Source of the DNA: Fodinibius sp034521915
GTDB lineage: Bacteria > Bacteroidota > Rhodothermia > Balneolales > Balneolaceae
Assembly (NCBI RefSeq): GCF_034521915.1
Contig: NZ_JAXHLU010000017.1
Location: 196,015 to 260,014, forward strand
Length of the DNA stretch: 64,000 bases
Direction of reading: 5' to 3'
The position numbers were made by a program, and so were the translations under genes. The notes beneath the pieces were generated by a model. The model did not search any database. It worked only from the letters and a program-made list of their open reading frames with translations, and was not told the DNA's origin. Below, in pieces: positions 56,927-64,000 of the stretch (the first letter of the stretch is position 1; the number at the start of each line of letters is the position of its first letter).

Positions 56927-58077
56927 ATAAGAATATCTGCTATCTTATTACCTATTTCCCTAAAATCACTCTCGTCCTTTCCTCTGGTAGTTTCCGCCGC
57001 GGTTCCCAAGCGAATTCCGGAAGGACTCTGCGGACTTCTTTCATCAAAAGGTATAGTGTTTTTGTTCGTAACGATGCCTTCCGCCTCCAATTTCTCCGCA
57101 GCTTCATCACCCGGGATCCCTTTTCCTTCCTGCCAAGTATCAACGAGCAAGAGGTGCGTATCTGTGCCTCCCGAAACCAAACGCAATCCTCTTTCGCTTA
57201 GCGTGTCCGCGAGTGCCTTTGCGTTTTTGGCTACGTCTTCGGCATAAGTCTTGAATTCAGGCTTCAGTGCTTCAGTAAAGGCCACTGCCATAGCCGCTAT
57301 CTTATTCATATGAGGTCCGCCTTGAATTCCGGGAAAAACCGCTTTGTCTATTTTTGCGGCATATTCCGGAGAAGAAAATATTATCGCGCCACGCGGACCG
57401 CGAAGAGTTTTGTGGGTGGTGGTCATCACAGTATCGGCAACCGAAAAAGGCGGTTGATGAACACCACCTACGACCAATCCGGCAATATGTGAAATGTCCG
57501 CATGTAAATAGGCGCCGACAGAATCGGCTATCTCTCGCAACTTCCTAAAATTCACCTCACGCGGATAAGCGGTAAAACCGGCAACTATCATCTTGGGTTT
57601 CGTCTCTACAGCGATCTTTTTTAGCTCGTCATAATCGATCATCTCTGTATCTCGCGATACTCCGAATTTCTCTTGCTTCCAAAGCTTCCCGGTCAAGCTT
57701 ACTTTATGTCCATGCGAAAGATGCCCTCCGTGCGAAAGATCTAGGGCCAAAATAGTTTCACCCAAAGGAACCAACGCCGAATAAACCGCGAGGTTCGCTT
57801 GCGCGCCCGAGAGCGGCTGGACATTCACCGACCACTCATCAGAAGAAAGAGAAAAAACCTCTAACGCCTTCTCTCTCGCCAGGTTTTCTACCTTATCAAC
57901 TACAGCATTACCTTGGTAATATCGCTTCCCCGGATAACCTTCGGCGTATTTATTCATAAAGGCGCTCGAAAGGGCTTCCCGAACCCCACTCGATACGTAG
58001 TTCTCTGAAGCGATCAAGTTGATCGTATTTTCTTGCCTTTCCTCCTCTTCTTTAATAAGTGAAAAAATCTCGTCCAT
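56923..58077 (-). CDS. glyA: Serine hydroxymethyltransferase
   Basis: PLP enzyme that makes glycine and methylene-tetrahydrofolate from serine. Protein of 384 residues, about 30 shorter than typical bacterial copies, as in many CPR genomes. Motifs are NLIASENYVS, YAEGYPGKRYY, the PLP Lys in TTHKTLRGPRG, and FPGIQGGPHMNKIAA. It is the first gene of the run, with the start a few bases after a TATACA-like box. Confidence 0.95.
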   Translation of the reverse strand: MDEIFSLIKEEEERQENTINLIASENYVSSGVREALSSAFMNKYAEGYPGKRYYQGNAVVDKVENLAREKALEVFSLSSDEWSVNVQPLSGAQANLAVYSALVPLGETILALDLSHGGHLSHGHKVSLTGKLWKQEKFGVSRDTEMIDYDELKKIAVETKPKMIVAGFTAYPREVNFRKLREIADSVGAYLHADISHIAGLVVGGVHQPPFSVADTVMTTTHKTLRGPRGAIIFSSPEYAAKIDKAVFPGIQGGPHMNKIAAMAVAFTEALKPEFKTYAEDVAKNAKALADTLSERGLRLVSGGTDTHLLLVDTWQEGKGIPGDEAAEKLEAEGIVTNKNTIPFDERSPQSPSGIRLGTAAETTRGKDESDFREIGNKIADILI

Positions 58078-58146
58078 AAAATTGGTGTGTATAGTGGCGA
58101 TTGTACCAAAAGCAAAAGTATTTTACTATTAAGGGAAATTAAAATT

Positions 58147-58623
58147 ATGCAAAATAACTTATCAAGCTCAAGAGGGTTTACATTAGCAGAATTATTGGTT
58201 GTCATCGCCATTATAAGTGTTCTTTCGGCAATCGTACTCGTAAACGTCGGTCCCGCGCGGCAAGACGCCCGCGACGCCCAAAGACAATCGGATATTTCGC
58301 AAATAGCGATTGCGTTGAAACTATACCGCGAACATAACGGAAGTTATCCCAACTACGATGGAGAAATAGACAGCAGCAGTACCGTCTATTCTGCCTTAGA
58401 AAACTTTATGGAAGAGGTTCCGACCGATCCCCTAAATGATCCAGAGCATTACTATTATTACAACTCCAATCACCAATGCGACCCGGGACCAAATGGACCG
58501 GTGGTGTTTGCTAGATCGCTGGAATCAAAAGACGGCAACTTGAATGAAGTGTGCCCCGACGGCTGGGGTAGCCAAGGAGGAGCTTCTACCTCAACAAATC
58601 CTTACATAATTATGCTTCGCTAG
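58147..58623 (+). CDS. Type IV prepilin / pseudopilin
   Basis: Protein of 158 residues from the ATG at 58147. The leader MQNNLSSSRG is followed by FTLAELLVVIAIISVLSAIV, a class IV pilin N-helix with Glu5. The downstream helix RQDARDAQRQSDISQIAIALKLY and the region LYREHNGSYPNY are typical of the small CPR pilins. Divergent from glyA. A weak AAGGGA element stands 12 nt before the ATG. Confidence 0.9.
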   Translation: MQNNLSSSRGFTLAELLVVIAIISVLSAIVLVNVGPARQDARDAQRQSDISQIAIALKLYREHNGSYPNYDGEIDSSSTVYSALENFMEEVPTDPLNDPEHYYYYNSNHQCDPGPNGPVVFARSLESKDGNLNEVCPDGWGSQGGASTSTNPYIIMLR

Positions 58624-58638
58624 TCATTGACTAACCGA

Positions 58639-59763
58639 TTACTCCTCCAAAAGATCGGGCTGACTTATGACTTCTTTTGACTCCCGCCTATATTGGCGCA
58701 TACTCATCAAGATCCCCAAGCCCAAAAATTCAGTGAGAAGATGAGAACCGCCATAACTCATAAATGGCATAGTCAACCCCGTAACCGGAAGCATTCCTAT
58801 GTTCGTTCCTACGTGGACAGTAAAGTGCGCAATGAACATCGTAGCCAAACCTACGGCAAAAAACGTTTCAAAATTAGTCGCCCCCTCCTTTGCGTTAACA
58901 AAAATTCGCCAAATAACAACCCCAAAGAAAAAGAACAGTAGCAAAGCACCGATATAACCCCATTCCTCAGTAAATGCCGCGAAAATGAAGTCCGATTCGT
59001 ATTCGGGTAAAAATTGCAAACGCGATTGAGTACCATAGCCGATTCCCTTACCCGTCAATTCCCCGGAACCGACAGCGATAGCGGACTGGTAAGCGTTATA
59101 TCCATCACCGGAAATATCAGCGTAAGGATGTAAGAAAGACTCAACTCTCTCTTTTTGAAAGTCATCAAGTACAAAAGTCCATAGCCCTATAAAAGCGACA
59201 GCCCCTACCCCAAACAAAATTGCAATATGTTTTTTCGATATCCCGGAGACCAAAACCATACCGAACCAGATAGCGAGAATAATTATTGAAGATCCAAAGT
59301 CCGGTTGAAGAAATATCAATATAAAAATGATAAGCGCGTATAAACCGGAAATGAAAATATGACGAAAATCGCGTATTTCAACGTGTCGTCTGGAAAAATA
59401 TTTTGCTAAAACCAAAATAAGAACCAATTTTGCCGGATCAGACGGCTGAAACGCTAGAAAACCCAAGTCAAACCAACTCGTAGCACCCTTAAATGTAGAC
59501 CCCAGAATGAAAAGCAATAATAAGAGAGCGACAACTACCCCGTAGAGAAGCATTATAAAACGAGTTTCCCGCAAAAACCGCACATCGATCGTACTAACCA
59601 AGACAAAAACAATAAACGCTATCCCAACCCAGATTATTTGACGCGTAAAAAATAGACTCGTCGCGTCAAACGAGTACATCGTCACAAGTCCAGCTGCCAC
59701 TATCGGTATTATCCCGAAAAATATCAGCCAGTCGTAATTGTTCTTAGCTATCCTCCGAAACAT
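58639..59763 (-). CDS. rodA: SEDS glycosyltransferase RodA/FtsW-like
   Basis: Protein of 374 residues with ten membrane segments. Family blocks are FQPSDPAKLVLILVLAKYFS, FLQPDFGSSIIIL, QFLPEYESDFIFAAFTEEWG and PVTGLTMPFMSYGGSHL. It polymerises peptidoglycan with a class B PBP during elongation. The 5' end overlaps the end of the vWA gene by 20 nt. Confidence 0.93.
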   Translation of the reverse strand: MFRRIAKNNYDWLIFFGIIPIVAAGLVTMYSFDATSLFFTRQIIWVGIAFIVFVLVSTIDVRFLRETRFIMLLYGVVVALLLLLFILGSTFKGATSWFDLGFLAFQPSDPAKLVLILVLAKYFSRRHVEIRDFRHIFISGLYALIIFILIFLQPDFGSSIIILAIWFGMVLVSGISKKHIAILFGVGAVAFIGLWTFVLDDFQKERVESFLHPYADISGDGYNAYQSAIAVGSGELTGKGIGYGTQSRLQFLPEYESDFIFAAFTEEWGYIGALLLFFFFGVVIWRIFVNAKEGATNFETFFAVGLATMFIAHFTVHVGTNIGMLPVTGLTMPFMSYGGSHLLTEFLGLGILMSMRQYRRESKEVISQPDLLEE

Positions 59764-61123
59764 TGTTATAGCGCGGTACCACCTCTATTGTTGAAGGTCC
59801 CAGTGTACAAACCGCCGTACCTATCTCTTCGTATATCCCCTCCAGATCTTCAACACTCACTGCCTCAAAATAATAGTTAGGAGCGGTGGCAATAGAAGAT
59901 AGAAACTCTCGGTTGACATCATTGCCGAGGCCGATGGTATATATTTCTATTCCTTCTTCTTTGGCTATTTGAGATTGATTACGAGCATACTCTTCGCCCC
60001 CGGGATCTTGGGGCCAATTCGCGATACCGTCGGTCAAAACTACGATCACGCTGTTTCTCTCACCCACTTTAAAGTCGGGGTCGTTTACTATCTCACTCCT
60101 GGCGTCACTTATTCCCGCCCCTATATTGGTATACCCAGTTTCATCTTTCGGCAGTATTGAAATATCTCTGACTCCCTCTGAGACCTGCTCCCTATTTGAG
60201 GTCAAACCTACATCAACAGAACTTTCGGTGGCATAGGAAACCACGCCAGATTTATCGTTTTCGCTCAAATTATCCACAAAGGTACTCGCGGCATTCAAAG
60301 CGTCAGTTATGGGTTGCTCCGGATTACCTCCGTCATCGTTCATGGAACCGGAACGGTCAATTGAAAGCATAGCTGATACCGGCTGAGAGCAAACGCTTGG
60401 CTCTACCTTAAACGCTTCCGGCCAAGTAAACGTAATTCTTTCACGCTCGTCACTTGGCAAATAAGGAACGATTGTCCGTGAAGCGGCGATCGCTTTTTCG
60501 TTACTGTCATAAACCAGCGCGACAGCACTTACGTCTTCTAGAGGAGCCACCGAAGTATTAAAGAGAAGTGCTCGCAATTTTGGATTTGTTTCCGAAGAAA
60601 TCAAAGTGGTGTTTTCAACTTCAATCGGAACTTCATCAGCATCAGAGTGAACCAGATATAATTCCTCGCCAAAAGAAAACTCCATATTATCGGGCTCCTC
60701 ACTCATCTCTATCGGGCCTACAAATATAGGTATATTGGAATTGGGTAAAGCGTGTGTTTTCCCAACTATTTCTTCTATTTTCTCTCCGCTTGAATCAAAA
60801 AATTCAAACGAGTAAGGCAAAGATTCAGCGCCGACCGCTCGGTTTGGATTTTCTACATAAGCTACCGCCGTATACACACCGTCAAATATCTCAAAATATT
60901 TGCTCCATTTTACGGTCAGAGATTCAGCTTCAAACTCGCAAACCCGACGACACTCGCCACCACAGTCCACGCCTGTCTCTTGACCGTTTTGTCTGCCGTC
61001 AAAACAAGTAGGTGCTTCGTAAAATATCCTAAAGGCCTGCACCGAACCGATCACGACCAGCGCTCCGACTACTACGGATGTGTATATGAGCTTTCGCTTT
61101 TGTGCCCACGGAGATGGATCCAT
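59744..61123 (-). CDS. Membrane-anchored von Willebrand factor A protein
   Basis: Protein of 459 residues. One membrane segment (about 12-32) is followed by a Cys-rich motif, TCFDGRQNGQETGVDCGG, then a beta region (about 70-240). The vWA domain (about 245-435) has the MIDAS pieces SIDRSGSM, GYTNIGAG and VVLTDGI, so metal-dependent ligand binding is plausible. The exterior is probably exposed for cell contact. The promoter TATACT lies 7 nt before the ATG. Confidence 0.85.
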   Translation of the reverse strand: MDPSPWAQKRKLIYTSVVVGALVVIGSVQAFRIFYEAPTCFDGRQNGQETGVDCGGECRRVCEFEAESLTVKWSKYFEIFDGVYTAVAYVENPNRAVGAESLPYSFEFFDSSGEKIEEIVGKTHALPNSNIPIFVGPIEMSEEPDNMEFSFGEELYLVHSDADEVPIEVENTTLISSETNPKLRALLFNTSVAPLEDVSAVALVYDSNEKAIAASRTIVPYLPSDERERITFTWPEAFKVEPSVCSQPVSAMLSIDRSGSMNDDGGNPEQPITDALNAASTFVDNLSENDKSGVVSYATESSVDVGLTSNREQVSEGVRDISILPKDETGYTNIGAGISDARSEIVNDPDFKVGERNSVIVVLTDGIANWPQDPGGEEYARNQSQIAKEEGIEIYTIGLGNDVNREFLSSIATAPNYYFEAVSVEDLEGIYEEIGTAVCTLGPSTIEVVPRYNNVSEDS

Positions 61124-61130
61124 ATTCCAC

Positions 61131-61177
61131 AGTATACCAATTTATATCCAATCTCTCTAACATTATTGTGATAAAAT
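61131..61177. promoter_or_regulatory. Divergent promoters giving near-leaderless transcripts
   Basis: On minus, TGGTATACT is followed after 7 nt by the vWA ATG (61123). On plus, TGATAAAAT (61169-61177) is followed after 6 nt by an ATG at 61184. Both have extended -10 elements, and both would begin transcription at or next to the start codon. Confidence 0.55.
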
Positions 61178-61183
61178 ATGTGT

Positions 61184-61723
61184 ATGTTTAATGATCACAA
61201 AGGTTTTACTTTAGTTGAAATATTAGTAGTAGTCGGTATTCTCGGACTTTTAGCTTCCGTAGTATACGCAAACTTAGGAGGCGCAAGGCAAAGCGCAAAT
61301 GACGCCAGACGCATCTCGGACGTCACCTCTATTTCTGACGCGCTTGAGTTGTACTATGCGAGAAATAGAAAATTCCCTGGAGCTGGCGGTAACTAACAAG
61401 CTCTCTCGATAATAACTGGAATTCAAGCTATCATCGCCAAGATACTTGTAACTACGTACATGTCAACAATGCTCCACAGATCCTATAAATGGAAGTAGCT
61501 GAGGGAGATATGCAATGTACTGACTGCGCCGGATACTACATATTGCACGTCAACTAATCAGGATGCGGATATAAAGTCGGCACCTATTTCGCAGATGACG
61601 ATGATCACCCGGAAAGATGAGCGGCGACAGACATATGGTCTAGTCCATATTTTTCCATTATCTAAAATTACTCCGCCAATAATTGGAGCTCTGGTAAGCT
61701 AGATTGGAATAGCTAAGATAAAC
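61184..61723 (+). pseudogene. Broken type IV prepilin gene
   Basis: The ATG at 61184 begins MFNDHKG followed by FTLVEILVVVGILGLLASVV, a canonical pilin N-helix; translation stops at 61396. One frame over, the protein continues for about 100 codons: SSLDNNWNSSYHRQDTCNYV, MEVAEGDMQCTDCAGYY, SGCGYKVGTYFADDDDHPER and NNWSSGKLDWNS. These segments are separated by TAA, TAA, TGA and TAA. All four stops could arise by C-to-T change from CAA or CGA. The conserved pieces indicate recent decay or sequence error. Confidence 0.75.
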
Positions 61724-61750
61724 AAAAAACCGCCTCTAAGGGCGGTTTTT
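61724..61750. terminator. Bidirectional terminator between the pilin relic and 5S rRNA
   Basis: AAAAACCGCC and GGCGGTTTTT form a 10-bp stem around TCTAAG. T-runs on both strands could end both the 23S-5S transcript and the pilin transcript. Confidence 0.88.
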
Positions 61751-61760
61751 GAGTTCTCTG

Positions 61761-61869
61761 TTCTGGCGACTAGCTACTTTCGCCTTATCGACTATCATCG
61801 CCTCAAGCGGGCTTAACTTCCGTGTTCGGAATGAGAACGGGTGTAACCCCGCCGACAAGTCACCAGAAC
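61761..61869 (-). rRNA. 5S rRNA
   Basis: On the minus strand TTCTGGTGACTTGTCGGCGG pairs at its ends with the 3' GTCGCCAGAACA, and the loop block CATTCCGAACACGGAAGTTAA is clear. It is about 109 nt, directly after the 23S and before a terminator. Confidence 0.95.
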
Positions 61870-62223
61870 AGAAAACTCAATTTCAATGGATTTTTCGCAG
61901 GTAATTGAACAAACGCGTTATATTCAAAGTTCCTAATAGGAATCGATGAATTAGTACTCCTCGGCTAAGTGCATTACTGCACGTGCACCTGGAGCCTATC
62001 AACCTAGTCATCTCCTAGGGATCTCAAACGATTCTTAATCTTGAAGTTGGCTTCGAGCTTAGATGCTTTCAGCTCTTATCCATACCTGACATAGCTACGG
62101 AGCAGTCCACTTGGCAGCAGAGCTCCCACACCAGAGGTCAGTTCATCCCGGTCCTCTCGTACTAGGGACAAATCTTCTCAAGAATCAACGCCTGCAGCAG
62201 ATAGGAGACCAACCTGTCTCACG

Positions 62224-62560
62224 CAAATGTAGCTAATAAGTTCGGACTTATCAACGCCGCCATTGACTGGCGGGATCGGACTGTAGCTTTATCACCTACC
62301 AAATTTTACTCAAAATGGTGGGAGATAGCTGACATTCAGTCTCTACGGGCTTGAGGTTAAACTCAATTCCCTCGGTATTGCCCCCACCACTGAATGGTGC
62401 GGAGTTTTACCGATATAAGTCAGCTTAATCATCTGGAATTACTTCCAGAGACCGCCGTGACGGTTGGATCTATCAATATTTCATAAACGAAAAGCTCGAT
62501 TTTGTGTCGTTATGGTGGGTTCAGATTGGTTCAGAAGTTAATTTCTCAATTCACTCCTGA
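62224..62560 (-). other. ORF-less group I intron in 23S at the L2593 site
   Basis: A 337-nt insertion between exon ends TTCAGACCGT and CGTGAGACAG, the I-CreI-type site (E. coli 2593). The intron begins after a U and ends in G. Core pieces on minus are P-like TATCGGTAAAACTCC, R-like GTAGAGACTGAATG and S-like AAAGCTACAGTCC, the group I P7 signature. No nuclease gene is inside. Confidence 0.85.
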
Positions 62561-63237
62561 ACGGTCTGAACCCAGCTCGCGTACCTTTTTAATTGGCGAA
62601 CAGCCAAACCCTTGGGACCTTCTCCAGCCCCAGGATAAGGTGAGCCGACATCGAGGTGCCGAACACCGCCGTCGATATGAACTCTTGGGCGGTACCAGCC
62701 TGTTATCCCCAGGGTAGCTTTTATCCGATGATCTCCGGCCGCATCTAACGCGTACCGTCGGTTCACTATGCTCTGCTTTCGCACCTGCTCGAGTTGTACC
62801 TCTTGCAGTCAAGCCAGCTTGTGCCATTACACTATCAGCACGGTTTCCATTCGCGCCTAGCTGACCTTAATAGGCTCCTCCGTTACTGTTTGGGAGGATA
62901 GCGCCCCACTAAAACTACCTACCAGATACTGTTTCAGAACGTTTTTGCCGCTCTGGTTAGAAGACATAGTCCGAAAGAGTGGTATTTCACTGACGACTCC
63001 ACGATCCCCGAAAGGATCGCTTCAAAGTCTCCCACCTATGCTACGCAGTCGAACCATGCCCCCAATATCAAGTTGTAGTAAAGCTCCTGGGGTCTTTTCG
63101 TCTAGCTGCAGGTAGAGGGCATCTTTACCCCCATTGCATTTTCACCGAGCGAGTCCTCGAGACAGTTCCCCAGTCGTTACGCCTTTCGTGCACGTCTGAA
63201 CTTACCAGACAAGGAATTACGCTACCTTAGGACGATT

Positions 63238-63983
63238 CATCTTTTTATTATCTGCAAAGGTAGATGCAGAAGCCTCGTAGTCGCCCACGAGATCGGACTA
63301 TATCTTATCTCTTACCTCTTTCGAGGGGAGACTCTAGCATGTAGTCTCTGAGGATTTTCTGATAAAGATTGTGTGTAATGCGAGAGAGAATATTTTCTCT
63401 TTCTTCCTCTGCCGGGATTTATTTTTTCTCGGAGAGTTATGATTTCTTGCATTCCAACTTGAGTCAGATGTTTATTTTCTGACATAAGCTTCGCAATTTT
63501 TCTAAAAATAGAAAAATTACTTTTCTTACCAGGAGAGAGAAAGTTAAATTTCTCAAAAAACGGAATTACACGTTCTTTAATACTTACCGGATTCGATACT
63601 ATAAAGTACCACAATCCGTCCTTTCTCTCCTGCAGCCTCCCACATCCCAAATATCTCTTAAGAAGTGAGAGCACTGTATTGTCGCGTTGCGCTACATTAA
63701 GCGTCAACACAATCTGCCAACCGAGCGTATGGTCATCTCGCTTGCGCAATGAGACGTTGAAGCTTCCTTCGCCGTCTACAAAGCCTGCAAGATAATGACC
63801 GACACTTAGCGGAACATTGTTTAACCAATCTTTGTTAGTTTCTTTTTGATTCATTGTGCGGTGCACATTAGAATACTTTACCAGAACCTTTCCTGCGGAT
63901 TGTCTGCACCGTTTCATTATTACTGCCTTTTTATTGACTAGTAGAAACGGATACTCAGAGTTTCCCGCATATAGCTAGATTTT
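63238..63983 (-). other. Group I intron in 23S near E. coli 1917 with LAGLIDADG gene
   Basis: A 746-nt insertion between TAGTTAT (window edge) and AATCGTCCTAAGG. Core pieces on minus are P-like ATATGCGGGAAACTC, Q-like AATCCGCAGG, R-like TCAGAGACTACATGC and S-like AAGATATAGTCC. The 3' end falls in ...GATG. Boundaries are uncertain by a few bases because only 17 nt of the upstream exon are visible. Confidence 0.85.
63312..63854 (-). CDS. LAGLIDADG homing endonuclease
   Basis: Starts at the ATG near 63854 (MNQKETNKDWLNN), giving 180 residues; a longer frame from 63917 would overlap the intron's Q element. One motif, LAGFVDGEGSFNVSL, is visible, so it should act as a homodimer like I-CreI. Further beta regions are GWQIVLTLNVAQRDN, LWYFIVSNPVSIKERVIPFFE and a basic tail. 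Its 3' end overlaps the R element of the intron. It probably cuts intron-less 23S near the insertion site. Confidence 0.9.
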   Translation of the reverse strand: MNQKETNKDWLNNVPLSVGHYLAGFVDGEGSFNVSLRKRDDHTLGWQIVLTLNVAQRDNTVLSLLKRYLGCGRLQERKDGLWYFIVSNPVSIKERVIPFFEKFNFLSPGKKSNFSIFRKIAKLMSENKHLTQVGMQEIITLREKINPGRGRKRKYSLSHYTQSLSENPQRLHARVSPRKR

Positions 63984-64000
63984 ATAACTACAATCGTCAC

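Larger units (their letters stand above)
61925..64000 (-). rRNA. 23S rRNA, 3' third with two introns (5' part beyond the window)
   Basis: Read on minus from the window edge. Exon sequence matches E. coli domains IV-VI, from TAGTTAT near position 1917 to the 3' end. Conserved blocks include CCTAAGGTAGCG, CGTGAGACAG and, on +, TCCTCTCGTACTAGG. After removing the two insertions (62224-62560 and about 63238-63983) the exonic length is about 976 nt for the 3' part, close to the E. coli value. The precise 3' end is an estimate. Confidence 0.93.

Noticed and set aside
62502..62827. Protein-coding frames over the 23S gene (both strands)
   Set aside because: They lie within rRNA exon and intron sequence and have no protein family resemblance.

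Overview
The window looks like a join of two unrelated genomes. Positions 1 to about 50.3 kb carry genes typical of the Balneolota/Bacteroidota side of bacteria: a TonB-dependent receptor, a DUF5777 barrel with YceI, an ECF sigma factor followed by a membrane-anchored outer-membrane barrel, a lipase maturation factor, a GlsB/GlsA-type aminolipid acyltransferase pair and a gliding/type IV pilus-like cluster. Positions about 50.5 to 64 kb look like a Patescibacteria/CPR (Parcubacteria-like) genome. Its 16S rRNA has AATAGACGG in place of the usual AATTGACGG. Its genes are short and overlapping: glyA, folD, PAP2, secD, secF, a GerMN protein, rodA, a von Willebrand protein and prepilins. The 23S gene is interrupted by group I introns. 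The switch falls in 50307-50543, beside the 16S 3' end. A chimeric contig is the simplest explanation.

Layout of the first part. 0-5 kb: guaA, a TPR/periplasmic-binding protein, mltG and a Bax-inhibitor-1 membrane protein. 5.4-9.4 kb: a possible small RNA, then sigma factor, barrel protein, haem lipoprotein, YceI and a frameshifted DUF5777 gene, all on +. 9.4-19 kb: TM2 and DUF2752 pair, TonB receptor, small membrane genes, a DUF1508 protein, acetyltransferase, lipase maturation factor, Gfo/Idh/MocA oxidoreductase and TPR protein. 19-23.2 kb: a three-gene minus-strand operon for an acylated amino-acid lipid, ending in a hydrolase-like/DedA/ATP-grasp fusion. 23.3-24.4 kb: a ParA ATPase with a ribbon-helix-helix partner. 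24.6-27.9 kb: small membrane genes, an M19 dipeptidase lipoprotein and a broken D-threonine-aldolase-like gene.

27.9-41.1 kb is one long minus-strand type IV pilus locus: pilin, O-antigen-ligase-like protein, pilC, pilB, a cyclic-nucleotide-binding protein, pilT, a PilM-PilN fusion, a PilO-PilP-like protein and a secretin with a C-terminal SPOR domain. It is interrupted between pilC and pilB by a DUF559 nuclease gene embedded in repeats. Upstream of the pilin lies a 301-bp-period repeat array with a GIY-YIG nuclease gene inside. A shared palindrome, AATATTAA-N6-TTAATATT, lies upstream of parA, pilT, the pilin and a nearby Ig-like lipoprotein, suggesting a common regulator. 43.5-50.3 kb holds the lipoprotein, a carbonic anhydrase, a degenerate AAA protein, small genes including an eIF1/SUI1-like factor, a universal stress protein with a BCCT transporter, and a metallopeptidase-like gene.

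The CPR part has 16S rRNA (minus) with its own promoter, then glyA-folD-PAP2-secD-secF-GerMN as a tightly packed minus-strand run, divergent prepilin genes, rodA/vWA, and a separate 23S-5S unit about 10 kb from the 16S. The 16S 3' end as written has no anti-Shine-Dalgarno sequence, and most CPR genes here lack Shine-Dalgarno motifs. Two promoters are placed so that transcripts would begin at the start codon. Several genes on both sides carry single-base frameshifts, which may be sequencing errors.
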